The position numbers and the translations under genes were made by a program. Of a DNA stretch of 64,000 nucleotides, positions 51,585 to 60,169 are shown in pieces. Position 1 is the first letter of the stretch. Each line of letters starts with the position of its first letter. The notes beneath the pieces are model-generated. The model had not been told where the DNA came from. It ran no database searches and was given only the letters and a program-made list of their open reading frames with translations. Origin of the DNA: Pseudomonas azotoformans (lineage in GTDB: Bacteria > Pseudomonadota > Gammaproteobacteria > Pseudomonadales > Pseudomonadaceae); assembly GCF_001579805.1 (NCBI RefSeq), contig NZ_CP014546.1, positions 5,394,001 to 5,458,000 on the forward strand, read 5' to 3'.

Positions 51585-51718
51585 TGTAGTGAGCGGGCTT
51601 GCCCCGCGCTGGGTGGCGAAGCCGCCCCAAGAAGACCGCCGCGCTTTTTCTGTGAGACCACATGGCACGATTTTAGGGCTGCTTCGCAGCCCAGCGCGGG
51701 GCAAGCCCGCTCACCACA
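51585..51718. repeat. REPIN-like inverted repeat pair
   Basis: The left arm is TGTAGTGAGCGGGCTTG then CCCCGCGCTGGGTGGCG. The right arm is the inverted CCAGCGCGGGGCAAGCCCGC ending TCACCACA. It has the same design and sequence as 19591-19725, with a different loop. A further half-arm (GCTCACTACAG) follows at 51728. It lies between the convergent kinase and transpeptidase genes. Confidence 0.85.
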
Positions 51719-51746
51719 GCAAGCACGCTCACTACAGAAGCACGCT

Positions 51747-53342
51747 TCAGAGCACACTCCCCATCGCCTTCATCAACACCAGGTCCCGCCCATAGATATC
51801 CGGCGCATACACCAACCCGCCCTCGCGGTTGACCTCCACCGTCCAGTAACTCAACAGCACCGGCACCGGCGTGGCCAGCCTGAATTCATGGGTCACGCCG
51901 GTGGCCAGCAGCTCATCGGTGCGAGTACGTTCGGCCGGGCTCACCAGCAAATCCCGCAGCAACAACGGTTGCTCGACCCGCACACACCCCGAGCTGAACG
52001 CCCGCGGCCCTTTGGTGAACAGCGGCTGGCTCGGCGTGTCGTGCAGGTACACCGAGTACGGGTTGGGAAAGCGCATCACGATCTTGCCCAGCGGGTTGCG
52101 CGGCCCGGCTTCCTGGCGCAGCAGGATATTGCCAGGGCGAGCCCAGTCGATTTGCTCGGGCGCCAGCGGGTGACCTTCAGCGTCGAGTACTTGCAGGTTC
52201 TGCTGGCGCAGGTATTCGGGGTTGAGGCGGATGGCCGGGAGTTTGTCCTCGCGCATGATGGTGGGCGGGATGGTCCAGGTGGGGTTGAGGGTCAGCCGGG
52301 TGATGCGCGATTTGAGCAACGGCGTCTGGCGTTCGGCGCGGCCTACTTGCAGGCGGGTTTGCCACACGGGGATGCCGCTCTGGTACACGCTCAGTTGCGC
52401 GGCGGCGACATTCACCAGCACGCCTTCGGGCTCCAGATCCTGGGCCAGCCAGCGGAAGCGTTCAAGGTTGATACGCAGTTGTTCGCGGCGCACCAACGGG
52501 CTGATGTTCAATTCGGCCACGGTGCCGGCGCCGATCACGCCATCGGCCTGCAACGAGTGGCTGAGCTGGAAGGCCTTGACCGCCTTGACCAGTTCATCGC
52601 GGTACTGCTTGCCACTGGGCGCGTTGGCGAGGTAGCCACCACTGACCAGGCGCCGCGCCAGCTCCGGCACGCGGGGGTCTTCCATGCCGGGGCGCAGCAG
52701 CGGACCGCTGGCGACCGGATCCCAATGCGGCAACGGCTGCTGACGCACGGTGGAATAGGCGTTGCGCAGGCTGCGATACAAGTCGGCACTGGGCCGCGCC
52801 TGGTCGAATGCCTGGGGCATGTCTTGCAAGCCCGTGGCGGCAAAGGCCAGCACCTCGACATTGGGGTCGCGCGTAGGCGGTTGCGAATGCCACAAGGGTT
52901 CGAAACGTGACTGTTGCAGTCGGCCGTAATGCAGATCCTGCAAGGCTTGCAGGTAACGCTGGCTGGTGGCTATATCTCTGCACAGCACGTTGGCCGTGGC
53001 ATCTGGCGCAGGCAAGCTATAGTGGGTGGGGTCCAGGCCGTCATCGGCGAGCATCAGCAACTGAGATTGCAGGGCTTGTCGGCGTTCATCGGCGGACCAC
53101 AGCGGCACATTACCTTGCTGCTGGTAGAAGGCTTGCAGGCGCAGTTGCGCAGCGGGGTCGAGCTGCGGCGCCAGGCCGGGGCAGACACTCGGCAGTTGCG
53201 CCAACGCCTGTTGCACGGGCGCCAGATCGACCGGCGCCGGCGTGGTCACCGGCAACGGCTCGACCGGCAGCGCGTCGGCTGTCGCGACCAATGGTGCAAC
53301 GAGCAGGCAAATGCTCAAGTAACATGCGTGTTTTTTGAACAA
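51747..53342 (-). CDS. L,D-transpeptidase, YcbB/LdtD-like
   Basis: This 531-residue periplasmic enzyme has a signal peptide (MFKKHACYLSICLLVAPLVA, cleavage near TADA), an N-terminal helical scaffold domain, a peptidoglycan-binding PG_1 module (VPELARRLVSGGYL to QADGVIGAGTVAEL) and a YkuD catalytic domain with HDTPSQPLFTKGPRAFSSGC, where the Cys is the nucleophile. YcbB-type enzymes make 3-3 crosslinks in peptidoglycan. There is no ATG start: the frame opens at TTG 53357, but the TTG at 53342 has a GGAG 9 nt before it and gives a better signal peptide, so I use it. It is divergent from a second YkuD-type gene only 39 bp away. Confidence 0.9.
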   Translation of the reverse strand: MFKKHACYLSICLLVAPLVATADALPVEPLPVTTPAPVDLAPVQQALAQLPSVCPGLAPQLDPAAQLRLQAFYQQQGNVPLWSADERRQALQSQLLMLADDGLDPTHYSLPAPDATANVLCRDIATSQRYLQALQDLHYGRLQQSRFEPLWHSQPPTRDPNVEVLAFAATGLQDMPQAFDQARPSADLYRSLRNAYSTVRQQPLPHWDPVASGPLLRPGMEDPRVPELARRLVSGGYLANAPSGKQYRDELVKAVKAFQLSHSLQADGVIGAGTVAELNISPLVRREQLRINLERFRWLAQDLEPEGVLVNVAAAQLSVYQSGIPVWQTRLQVGRAERQTPLLKSRITRLTLNPTWTIPPTIMREDKLPAIRLNPEYLRQQNLQVLDAEGHPLAPEQIDWARPGNILLRQEAGPRNPLGKIVMRFPNPYSVYLHDTPSQPLFTKGPRAFSSGCVRVEQPLLLRDLLVSPAERTRTDELLATGVTHEFRLATPVPVLLSYWTVEVNREGGLVYAPDIYGRDLVLMKAMGSVL

Positions 53343-53381
53343 TTGACCAGGCTCCAATCCACACCGGGGGACACTTCGTAG

Positions 53382-54095
53382 ATGCTGACTTTCATGCGCC
53401 GCCTCGGTTTGATGACCGTGGCGTTGGCTACCTTGAGCAATTTTGCGCTCGCCGCCAATCAGACCTCTCCTAACTTGTATAGCAGCCTGGCGCGCTCGGC
53501 TCCAGAACTCAATCCCACCGTACTCAAAAGCGCCCTGAACGCGGTGCAGTGCGCGGTCAATAACGGCGAGGAACGTTCCGAGCGCCTAGCGGTTATTGAC
53601 TACTCCCAGCCTTCGACCGCCCGTCGGCTGTGGATCTTCGATTTGCGCAAGAAAACCCTGGTGCTACGGGACCTGGTCGCCCACGGCGCCAAATCCGGGG
53701 AAAACTTCGCCACCCAGTTCTCCAACCTGGAAGGCAGCCACCAGTCCAGCCTTGGGTTGTTCCGCACCCAGGAAAGCTACCTGGGCACCCACGGCTACTC
53801 ACTGCGCATGGACGGCCTGGAGCCGGGTTTCAATGACCAGGCCCGCGACCGCGCCATCGTGATTCACGCCGCCGACTACGTGAGCCCCTTGTGGAGCAAG
53901 CGCGAAGGCCGTATCGGCCGCAGCCAGGGTTGCCCGGCCGTGCGCCCGCAGGTGGCACGCCAGGTGGTGGACAAGCTCAAGGATGGGCAGTTCATGTTTT
54001 CCTGGTACCCGGACCAGCGCTGGTTGAAGTCTTCGACCTACCTCAATTGCAAACCCCAGCAGGTGGCGAGTAGTCGTACAATCCGTGGCGGATAG
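53382..54095 (+). CDS. Murein L,D-transpeptidase catalytic-domain protein (YkuD_2 type)
   Basis: This 237-residue protein has a signal peptide (cleavage near ALA-AN, residue 24) and a YkuD_2-like domain: RLWIFDLRKKTLVLRDLVAH, AKSGENFATQFSNLEGSHQS and the active-site GRIGRSQGCPAVRPQ with the catalytic Cys. It should act in the periplasm on peptidoglycan or its attached proteins. The start is ATG 53382; an in-frame ATG at 53394 would also work. It is divergent from the larger YcbB-like enzyme with only 24-39 bp between, so promoters must overlap coding DNA. Confidence 0.9.
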   Translation: MLTFMRRLGLMTVALATLSNFALAANQTSPNLYSSLARSAPELNPTVLKSALNAVQCAVNNGEERSERLAVIDYSQPSTARRLWIFDLRKKTLVLRDLVAHGAKSGENFATQFSNLEGSHQSSLGLFRTQESYLGTHGYSLRMDGLEPGFNDQARDRAIVIHAADYVSPLWSKREGRIGRSQGCPAVRPQVARQVVDKLKDGQFMFSWYPDQRWLKSSTYLNCKPQQVASSRTIRGG

Positions 54096-54123
54096 CCTGT
54101 CCCCATAGATAAGAGAACCTCGC

Positions 54124-54870
54124 ATGCTTCTACATAAGTCCACCTGGATCGAGATCGGGCAGTTTCTGGAACGCAGCCGCACGGTGGTGATTCCCATCGG
54201 TTCCAACGAACAACACGGCCCTACCGGCCTGCTGGGCACCGACTGGATGTGCCCGGAAATCATCGCCCATGAAGCGCAGAAGAACGCCGACCTGCTGATC
54301 GGCCCCACCTTCAACATCGGCATGGCCCAGCATCACCTGGGCTTTCCCGGCACCATATCCCTGCGCCCTTCCACCTTTATCGCCGCGATTGGCGATTGGG
54401 TGCGCTCGCTGGCCGGGCATGGTTTCGAGAAGATCCTGTTTCTGAATGGCCACGGCGGCAATATCGCCACCATCGAAGCGGCGTTTTCCGAGCTGTACGC
54501 CGAAGCCAGCTTCGCCCGTCGCCCGGCTGGGTTTGCCTTGAAACTGGTGAACTGGTGGGACCTGGAAGGCGTGAACGACCTGGCGCAACGCCAATTCCCG
54601 GTGGGCCATGGCAGCCATGCCACGCCATCGGAGATTGCGGTGACGCAGTGGGCTTATCCGGACTCGGTCAAGACGGCCGATTATTCGCCGCAGATCGCCA
54701 ACACCGGGCCGATCCGTGAAGCGCTGGACTTCCGCGCGCGCTTCCCGGATGGGCGCATGGGCTCGGACCCGGCGCTGGCGACGGTAGAAAAAGGTGGGGA
54801 GTTGGTGGCGTTGGCGGCGCTGGGGTTGGTCAAGACGGTGAATGCCTTCAGCAACGAAGCCAAGCCCTAG
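54124..54870 (+). CDS. Creatininase-family amidohydrolase
   Basis: This 248-residue protein has the family metal-binding motifs: GSNEQHGPTGLLGTDWMC (Glu29, His31 and Asp40) and FLNGHGGNIAT near 107-117, plus a C-terminal VGHGSHATPSEIAVT. Family members include creatinine amidohydrolase and MftE-type peptidases and act on cyclic amides or peptides. Length matches. It starts 28 bp after the transpeptidase stop and may be co-transcribed, but the functions do not obviously connect. The substrate is unknown. Confidence 0.9.
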   Translation: MLLHKSTWIEIGQFLERSRTVVIPIGSNEQHGPTGLLGTDWMCPEIIAHEAQKNADLLIGPTFNIGMAQHHLGFPGTISLRPSTFIAAIGDWVRSLAGHGFEKILFLNGHGGNIATIEAAFSELYAEASFARRPAGFALKLVNWWDLEGVNDLAQRQFPVGHGSHATPSEIAVTQWAYPDSVKTADYSPQIANTGPIREALDFRARFPDGRMGSDPALATVEKGGELVALAALGLVKTVNAFSNEAKP

Positions 54871-54883
54871 GCCATACGCAAAA

Positions 54884-55225
54884 TTATTGGCATTCCTTGG
54901 CAGCCAGCTCAAGCCGCGACGGCGTAATCGTCGACGCCAGCGGCTTGCGCTCATACAGGAACACTTTGCCGCCGTCCTGGGACTTGTAGGCTTCCAGCAC
55001 ATCATCGGCGGCAATCTTGCTGGTCAACACCACCTTGGCGTGGCGCGAGTTCTGCGTCACGGTGGAGGTGATCTTGTGTTTTTCCAGTTTGGGCAGCACG
55101 CACTGCACATAGGCTTCAGGCGTCTTGCTGGTCTGCAAGGTCAGGGTGGGTGCGTTGGGGGCGGACACACAACCGGCCAGCAACAGGGAAGCAAAGGCCA
55201 AGGCCGGGGCGAAAAAAGCGCGCAT
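54884..55225 (-). CDS. Small lipoprotein, unknown function
   Basis: This 113-residue protein starts at the ATG at 55225 with a lipoprotein signal (LLLAGC, Cys19). The mature domain is about 90 residues with two Cys (VQCVLPKL and the C-terminal AKECQ). It has no known domain, though the beta-alpha pattern recalls small periplasmic stress lipoproteins. It lies 34 bp downstream of the secreted 214-residue gene and is probably co-transcribed. Confidence 0.8.
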   Translation of the reverse strand: MRAFFAPALAFASLLLAGCVSAPNAPTLTLQTSKTPEAYVQCVLPKLEKHKITSTVTQNSRHAKVVLTSKIAADDVLEAYKSQDGGKVFLYERKPLASTITPSRLELAAKECQ

Positions 55226-55259
55226 GAAAAATTCCTGATTATAAAAATAAAGGTTCACA

Positions 55260-55904
55260 TCAACCGGCACGGACCAGCGCTTTGAGAGACGCATCGAACT
55301 GCTTCAGGGCATCCAGTTGCACATCGCGCTGCTGCTCGATCTGCGCGGCAATTTCCGGCGCTGCCTTGTCATGTACCCACACCGACGGCACCTGCTTGTG
55401 TACCGAGCCTTCGGCCTTGGCGATGTATTGCAGGTTCGCATCATAGAACCGCGCAATAAAACGCGCCTCGACCTGGTCGTTGCGCTGGGTCAGCAGTTGG
55501 TTATGGGTATCGAGCATCACCACCACATCGGGGTGAGCCTGCACCAAGGCATCCAGGTTGTCGTAGACCGTCACCGACAAAAACGTGCCTTGCAGCGAGT
55601 TCATCAACCAATCGATGGCCAGTTCCGGATCGGAACTGTTGACGAACGCCTGGCGGATACGCTCGTCGAGGGCATCCTTGGCGCCATTCAAGGCCATGTC
55701 GTGGTAGCGTTCAAGGTAGCTGAGGTTGTCGCGGGTGTTGTCACTCAGCAATACACCCACCGACTGCGCGTGCTGCAGGGAGTCTACGCTACCGTTGATC
55801 GGTAGCAAATGGCTCATGGGCAGATCATCGGCAATTGCCGCGTTGTTGATGGCAACCGTGCCCAGCATCAAAGCCATCAACGCCAGCTGAATAAACGTCC
55901 TCAT
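55260..55904 (-). CDS. Secreted protein, unknown function
   Basis: This 214-residue protein has a signal peptide ending near AIA-DD (residue 25). The mature part is alpha/beta, with a strand-rich centre (VHPDVVVMLDTHNQLL-like region, read as HPDVVVMLDTHNQLL) and a helical C-terminus (IEQQRDVQLDALKQFDASLK). I chose the ATG at 55904. The fold of a nucleotide-free periplasmic adaptor or a GNA1162/CsgG-like domain is conceivable but not supported by a motif. A lipoprotein gene follows and is likely in the same operon. Confidence 0.75.
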   Translation of the reverse strand: MRTFIQLALMALMLGTVAINNAAIADDLPMSHLLPINGSVDSLQHAQSVGVLLSDNTRDNLSYLERYHDMALNGAKDALDERIRQAFVNSSDPELAIDWLMNSLQGTFLSVTVYDNLDALVQAHPDVVVMLDTHNQLLTQRNDQVEARFIARFYDANLQYIAKAEGSVHKQVPSVWVHDKAAPEIAAQIEQQRDVQLDALKQFDASLKALVRAG

Positions 55905-56035
55905 CGCGCATTTCCTTGAACAGCGTCTCGATGGCGTGATTTTCCGCTTTTCCCGCAAAAACAGAACTTGCGATCCTTGATGGTGACTATTATCTGAACC
56001 GATAGTGCTGACATAAAACTTATAAGGACCACGCC

Positions 56036-56299
56036 ATGAAGCCCCACCAGAAAACCTTCGACCGCATCCGCGAAGCCGTACTACCGGAGTTTCGCGAGCG
56101 GGTCGCCGATTACCTGGTCGACTATGAACACGTGCTGCAGGACGAGGCAGCCGACGCCGATCAAATCAGCGCCAGCGCCCAGCAACTGCGGGGTTACCTG
56201 CGGGGTTTGAACACCACACGGGTGCTGGGCATGGCGGACTGGGAAGACCTCGACCGCCGTGTGGAGGAGGATTGGCTACGCGTGGTGGAAGCCGAATAA
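56036..56299 (+). CDS. Hypothetical acidic protein, 87 aa
   Basis: This small, acidic, helical, soluble protein begins MKPHQKTFDRIREAVLPEFR and ends DRRVEEDWLRVVEAE. It has no recognisable domain or signal peptide. ATAAGGA precedes the ATG at a good distance. It overlaps the convergent amidohydrolase gene by 24 bp. The function is unknown. Confidence 0.7.
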   Translation: MKPHQKTFDRIREAVLPEFRERVADYLVDYEHVLQDEAADADQISASAQQLRGYLRGLNTTRVLGMADWEDLDRRVEEDWLRVVEAE

Positions 56300-57109
56300 C
56301 TGGCGTGGCGTGTCGATCAACAAAGCCTGCGCGACTGCTGCCGACCAGCCCAGGGCTTGGCGTTGCTCAATCACTGCGCCATAGCCGATAGACGCTTCAT
56401 GCTGGGTGTGCGGCCAGTCACTGCCCCACACCAACCGATGTAGGCCAAAGCTCTGTTGCAGCAACGGCATGGCTTGGTGGGCAAACTCACGGTTCTGCGC
56501 CGCGCTGCCAGCCAGGCGATAGATACCCGAGACTTTCAGCCACAGCTGGCCGCCGAGCCCGAGCGCCAGCAACTCGGTAAAGCCGCGCTGCTCGACGCCC
56601 AGTCGCGCGTCGGGTCGCCCGAAATGATCGATCACCAATTTCACCCCGAACGGCAGCAGTTGCCGCACCAACTGCGGCAGGTCGTCCAGCTCGCGGTGTA
56701 CTTCCACATGCCAGCCCAGTTCGACGATGTGCTCGAAGAACGCCTTCCAGCCCGACTCGGCAAAGTCCGGCAGCGCCCGGCCCACCAGGTTCAGCCGCAC
56801 GCCCACGACACCTGAGCGGGCCATGGCATCCAGGGCGTCGCGCGGGATATCGCGTTCAACCACCGCCACGCCGCGCAAACGATCAGGTGCCTGCTGCAAG
56901 GCGGCCAGCAGGTAGCGATTGTCAGTGCCCAGGAAGCTGGGCTGCACCAGCACGCCATGGCTCAAGCCGTTGGCGCGCAAGTGCCCGAGGTAATCCGCCA
57001 GCGTGGCGTCGTAGCCAGGGGTGTAGCGACGTTCGCCGGCCAGGGTCAGCGTGCGGCTGAACACATGGGCGTGGGCGTCGATGCCGCTGATGGAGCAGTT
57101 ATCAAACAT
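56276..57109 (-). CDS. Amidohydrolase-family TIM-barrel hydrolase (PDC-hydrolase/lactonase-like, COG3618)
   Basis: This 277-residue protein has the metal-binding GIDAHAHVF (His12/His14), central VEVHRELDD, the strand VIDHFGRPD and the C-terminal VWGSDWPHTQHE with the catalytic Asp. This is the pattern of 2-pyrone-4,6-dicarboxylate hydrolase and sugar lactonases. It is the last gene of a GntR-MFS-hydrolase operon, 28 bp after the transporter, so it probably hydrolyses an imported lactone or a related acid. Confidence 0.9.
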   Translation of the reverse strand: MFDNCSISGIDAHAHVFSRTLTLAGERRYTPGYDATLADYLGHLRANGLSHGVLVQPSFLGTDNRYLLAALQQAPDRLRGVAVVERDIPRDALDAMARSGVVGVRLNLVGRALPDFAESGWKAFFEHIVELGWHVEVHRELDDLPQLVRQLLPFGVKLVIDHFGRPDARLGVEQRGFTELLALGLGGQLWLKVSGIYRLAGSAAQNREFAHQAMPLLQQSFGLHRLVWGSDWPHTQHEASIGYGAVIEQRQALGWSAAVAQALLIDTPRQLFGFHHA

Positions 57110-57137
57110 GGGGTTCGTCTTTCAAGAGTAAAAAGGG

Positions 57138-58418
57138 TCAAGCCTGGGCGCGCTGGCCGGTCACCACGTTGTCGGCGGGCGCTGCTTCCAGCACGCGGCC
57201 ACGGGTTTCCGGCAGGCACAATGCGGCGATCACCGCGACGCCGTAGGCAATCCCGGCATCGATGCCGATGGCCGAGCCGAGGGACATGGAGTCGCTCATA
57301 TGCCCCACCAGGAACGGAAACACTGCGGACAAGACGCGCCCGAAGTTGTAGCAAAAGCCCACGCCGGCACCGCGCACATCCGCCGGGTACAGTTCGTTGA
57401 ACAACGCCCCGAGGCTGGCCGGAATGCCGGCCGCGAAAAAGCCCAGCGGGAAGCCAAGGAACAGCATCTGCGTATTGGTCAACGGCAGGAACACATAAGC
57501 CTGCACGGTGATCACGCAGCACAGCGCGAACAGCACGATATTCTTGCGTCGGCCGATGCGATCAATCAGCAGACCACTGGCGATGCAGCCGCACCAGAAG
57601 GCAAAGATGATCACCGCCAGGTAGCCGCCGGAGTTGAGTACCGACAGGTTGCGCTCGGTCTTGAGGAAGGTCGGCAGCCAGGTCATCACCGCGTGGTAAC
57701 CGCCATGGGCCCCCAGGCCCAGCAGGCCGCCGAACAGCGTGACGCGAATCAGCTCAGGACGGAAGATACCGGCCAGCGACTTGAAGAAGCTCTGTGGAAT
57801 CGCCTGTTCTTTTTGCAGGCGCTGGAAGCTGTCGGGCTCTTCAACATTGCGGCGCACCCAGATAATCAGGAACGACGGCAGCAGGCCCACTACAAACATC
57901 ACGCGCCAGGCCATGTCCTGCGGCACAAACGAATAGATCAGCGCAAACACCCCGACCGCGACGCCCCAACCCACGGCCCAGGCGCTCTGCACGGTGCCCA
58001 TCACCTTGCCGCGATACTTCGGGTTGATGGTCTCGGCCATCAACACCGCGCCCGCCGCCCACTCACCGCCAATGCCAAAGCCTTGCAGCGCCTTGACGAT
58101 CAACAACTGGTGGAAGCCCGTGACAAACGCCGACAAAAAGGTGAAGAACGAGAACCACAGAATCATCCACTGCAAGGTACGCACCCGGCCGTAGCGGTCG
58201 GACAAGGTGCCGCCGACCCAACCGCCGATGGCCGAGGTCACCAGCGTGACGCCGCTGATCAACCCTGCATCGCCCTTGGTCAAGGCGAAGGCGGCGATGA
58301 GTGCCGGGATCGCCAGGCCGAACATCTGCACTTCCAGTGCGTCGAGGGACCATCCACCGAAACAGGCCCAGAATGTTTTGCGCTCCCGGGGAGTGACTTG
58401 GCGATACCAACTGAACAT
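57138..58418 (-). CDS. MFS transporter, acid:H+ symporter-like
   Basis: This 426-residue protein has 12 membrane segments. MFS motif A is GGTLSDRYGRVRTL in the loop between TM2 and TM3, repeated in weaker form as SGLLIDRIGRRKNI after TM8. TM1 carries the acidic DALEVQMFGLAIP typical of aromatic/carboxylic acid symporters. It sits between a GntR/UTRA regulator and a lactonase-like hydrolase, so it should import their substrate. Confidence 0.9.
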   Translation of the reverse strand: MFSWYRQVTPRERKTFWACFGGWSLDALEVQMFGLAIPALIAAFALTKGDAGLISGVTLVTSAIGGWVGGTLSDRYGRVRTLQWMILWFSFFTFLSAFVTGFHQLLIVKALQGFGIGGEWAAGAVLMAETINPKYRGKVMGTVQSAWAVGWGVAVGVFALIYSFVPQDMAWRVMFVVGLLPSFLIIWVRRNVEEPDSFQRLQKEQAIPQSFFKSLAGIFRPELIRVTLFGGLLGLGAHGGYHAVMTWLPTFLKTERNLSVLNSGGYLAVIIFAFWCGCIASGLLIDRIGRRKNIVLFALCCVITVQAYVFLPLTNTQMLFLGFPLGFFAAGIPASLGALFNELYPADVRGAGVGFCYNFGRVLSAVFPFLVGHMSDSMSLGSAIGIDAGIAYGVAVIAALCLPETRGRVLEAAPADNVVTGQRAQA

Positions 58419-58516
58419 GATTTTTATCCTTATAGGTCAAACGCGAGGCAGCCGGGCGCGAACCGTGCCGCAGCCGGGTCGGTGTTGGGCAAACAATTAA
58501 CGGTGTGGGTGTCGGG

Positions 58517-59248
58517 TCAGCGAATGTCCACGCGGTAGCGGAAGTGCTCGGCGTGCCCGCGGGAGCGTCGCCACTCCAGGGGTTGGCCGGCGTAATCGCG
58601 GGCCAGGCGCTCGATCACCACCACCGGGCTGTTGACCGGCACCTGCAGCAAGCGCGCGTACACCTCGTTGACCGATTCGGCGGTCAGGGTTTCCTCGGCC
58701 GAGGCCACCACTTGCCCGCAGACGTCTTCATACACCGGATACAGCAACGGGCCTTGCTGGGACAGATCAATATCCAGCAACGCCTGGAAGCGCGTGCGCG
58801 GCAGCCAGATCTCTTCGGCCAGCAGCGGCTGCACATCAAACAAACGGGTACGCAGGATGCGGATCACCTGGGCTTCGGGCGCCAGGCCCAACGCCTCACT
58901 GACCGCCGACGGCGCGGCCAGGGATTCAACCGTGAGGATGCGGCTCTCCGGCACCTGGCGCTCGCCCGCAGGACCTTGAAACCGGAAGAAGCGAAACAGG
59001 GAGGACTGGAACTGAGGGCGGCGCACAAAGGTGCCCCGGCCCTGCTGGCGCTCAAGAATGCCTTCGCTCACCAACGCATCGACGGCCTTGCGCACCGTGC
59101 CGGTGGACAGTTCGTACTCGGCGGACAGCACCGCTTCGGTGGGAATGGCTTCACCGGGGCGCCAGCGATTGTTGGCGATCTGCTCGACCAGGTGGTCGCG
59201 CAGGCGTTGGTAAAGCGGCAGACGGGCATCACTGGACAAGGTATTCAT
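58517..59248 (-). CDS. GntR-family regulator with UTRA domain (HutC subfamily)
   Basis: This 243-residue regulator has an N-terminal winged helix (LYQRLRDHLVEQIANNRWRP, AEYELSTGTVRKAVDALVSE) and a C-terminal UTRA ligand-binding domain (about 85-240). It heads a leftward operon with the MFS transporter and the amidohydrolase and most likely represses it, binding the imported compound. A perfect 12-bp palindrome 27 bp upstream of its start is a candidate operator for autoregulation. Confidence 0.92.
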   Translation of the reverse strand: MNTLSSDARLPLYQRLRDHLVEQIANNRWRPGEAIPTEAVLSAEYELSTGTVRKAVDALVSEGILERQQGRGTFVRRPQFQSSLFRFFRFQGPAGERQVPESRILTVESLAAPSAVSEALGLAPEAQVIRILRTRLFDVQPLLAEEIWLPRTRFQALLDIDLSQQGPLLYPVYEDVCGQVVASAEETLTAESVNEVYARLLQVPVNSPVVVIERLARDYAGQPLEWRRSRGHAEHFRYRVDIR

Positions 59249-59274
59249 GGGGCCACATTCACTTTGTTATTTAG

Positions 59275-59286
59275 TCATATATATGA
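59275..59286. promoter_or_regulatory. Candidate GntR operator
   Basis: TCATATATATGA is a perfect palindrome within an AT-rich stretch, 27 bp upstream of the GntR start codon, where a repressor would block the promoter of the GntR-MFS-hydrolase operon. Confidence 0.45.
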
Positions 59287-59359
59287 ATATGGCGAGAGTA
59301 TTTGTCCGCTGGGTGACGGCTGTCAAGCGCGTCACCACGCCTGGAGGATGAATGGTCGG

Positions 59360-59992
59360 TTACAGCACTGGGCGTTGCTGTTGCACCCACGCCTGCACGG
59401 ACGGGCGCTGCCACTGGCGCTGCGCGTATTCCAACAACTCGGCGGGCACGCTGTCGCCGTTGAGGATCAAGCGATTGAGCATCACCGCCAGGTCCACATC
59501 GGCAATCGACCACGCGCCGAACAGATAGGCCCGGTTACCCGCCAACAGCGCCTGGGCCGCGCCGATCAGCTTGCGCGCCGCCGCTTCGGCCACGGGGGAC
59601 AAGGGCGGCATCTTCTGCCCGTAGAACACCACCATCGTCGAACGCTCCTGGCGGATCGGCAGCAAGTCACTGCGCAACCACGCCTGCACCTGCCGCGCCC
59701 TCGCCCGCTGCCGGGGATCGGTCGGATAGACCGGCGTCTCGGGGTAAGTCTCTTCCAGGTACTCCGTGATCGCCGAAGACTCCGACAGCGTAAAATCTGC
59801 TTCTACCAGCGTTGGCACGCGCTGGGTCAGGGACAGTTGGGCGAAGTCGGCGGTCTGGTTCTGTGCAGCATCCAGGTCCAGGGTCAAGGTGTCGAACACC
59901 AGGCCTTTTTCCCGCAGGGTGACGAACACCGACATCGCGTAGGGACTGGTATACAAATGATCAACATACAGGCGCAACGGACGCTGGCTCAT
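59360..59992 (-). CDS. Glutathione S-transferase family protein
   Basis: This 210-residue protein starts MSQRPLRLYVDHLYTSPYAM at the ATG at 59992. The N-terminal thioredoxin-like domain has the Ser-Pro-Tyr active-site region (YTSPYAMSV), a cis-Pro element (QRVPTLVEADFTLSESSAIT) and the C-terminal helical domain of bacterial GSTs with WSIADVDLAVML. A longer open frame upstream lacks a start signal. It should be cytosolic; the substrate is not predictable. Confidence 0.9.
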   Translation of the reverse strand: MSQRPLRLYVDHLYTSPYAMSVFVTLREKGLVFDTLTLDLDAAQNQTADFAQLSLTQRVPTLVEADFTLSESSAITEYLEETYPETPVYPTDPRQRARARQVQAWLRSDLLPIRQERSTMVVFYGQKMPPLSPVAEAAARKLIGAAQALLAGNRAYLFGAWSIADVDLAVMLNRLILNGDSVPAELLEYAQRQWQRPSVQAWVQQQRPVL

Positions 59993-60169
59993 AACGATTC
60001 TCCGTGAGTGGAACACCACGCTACGAGATGTGCGGCGAGAAAGACAATGCGCTGTTTTTATGGGGGCATTCCTGGTGGGAATAGCCGCACCCGCTGTAAC
60101 GGCAACGCCTGCCAAGGTAGACTTTCCACCCAGCGCGCACCTGCGTAGCACTGAAAAAGGATGTTCGTC

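Noticed and set aside
57300..60007. Two long + strand open frames (412 and 500 codons)
   Set aside because: They are antisense to the MFS, GntR and GST genes, all of which have clear family signatures.
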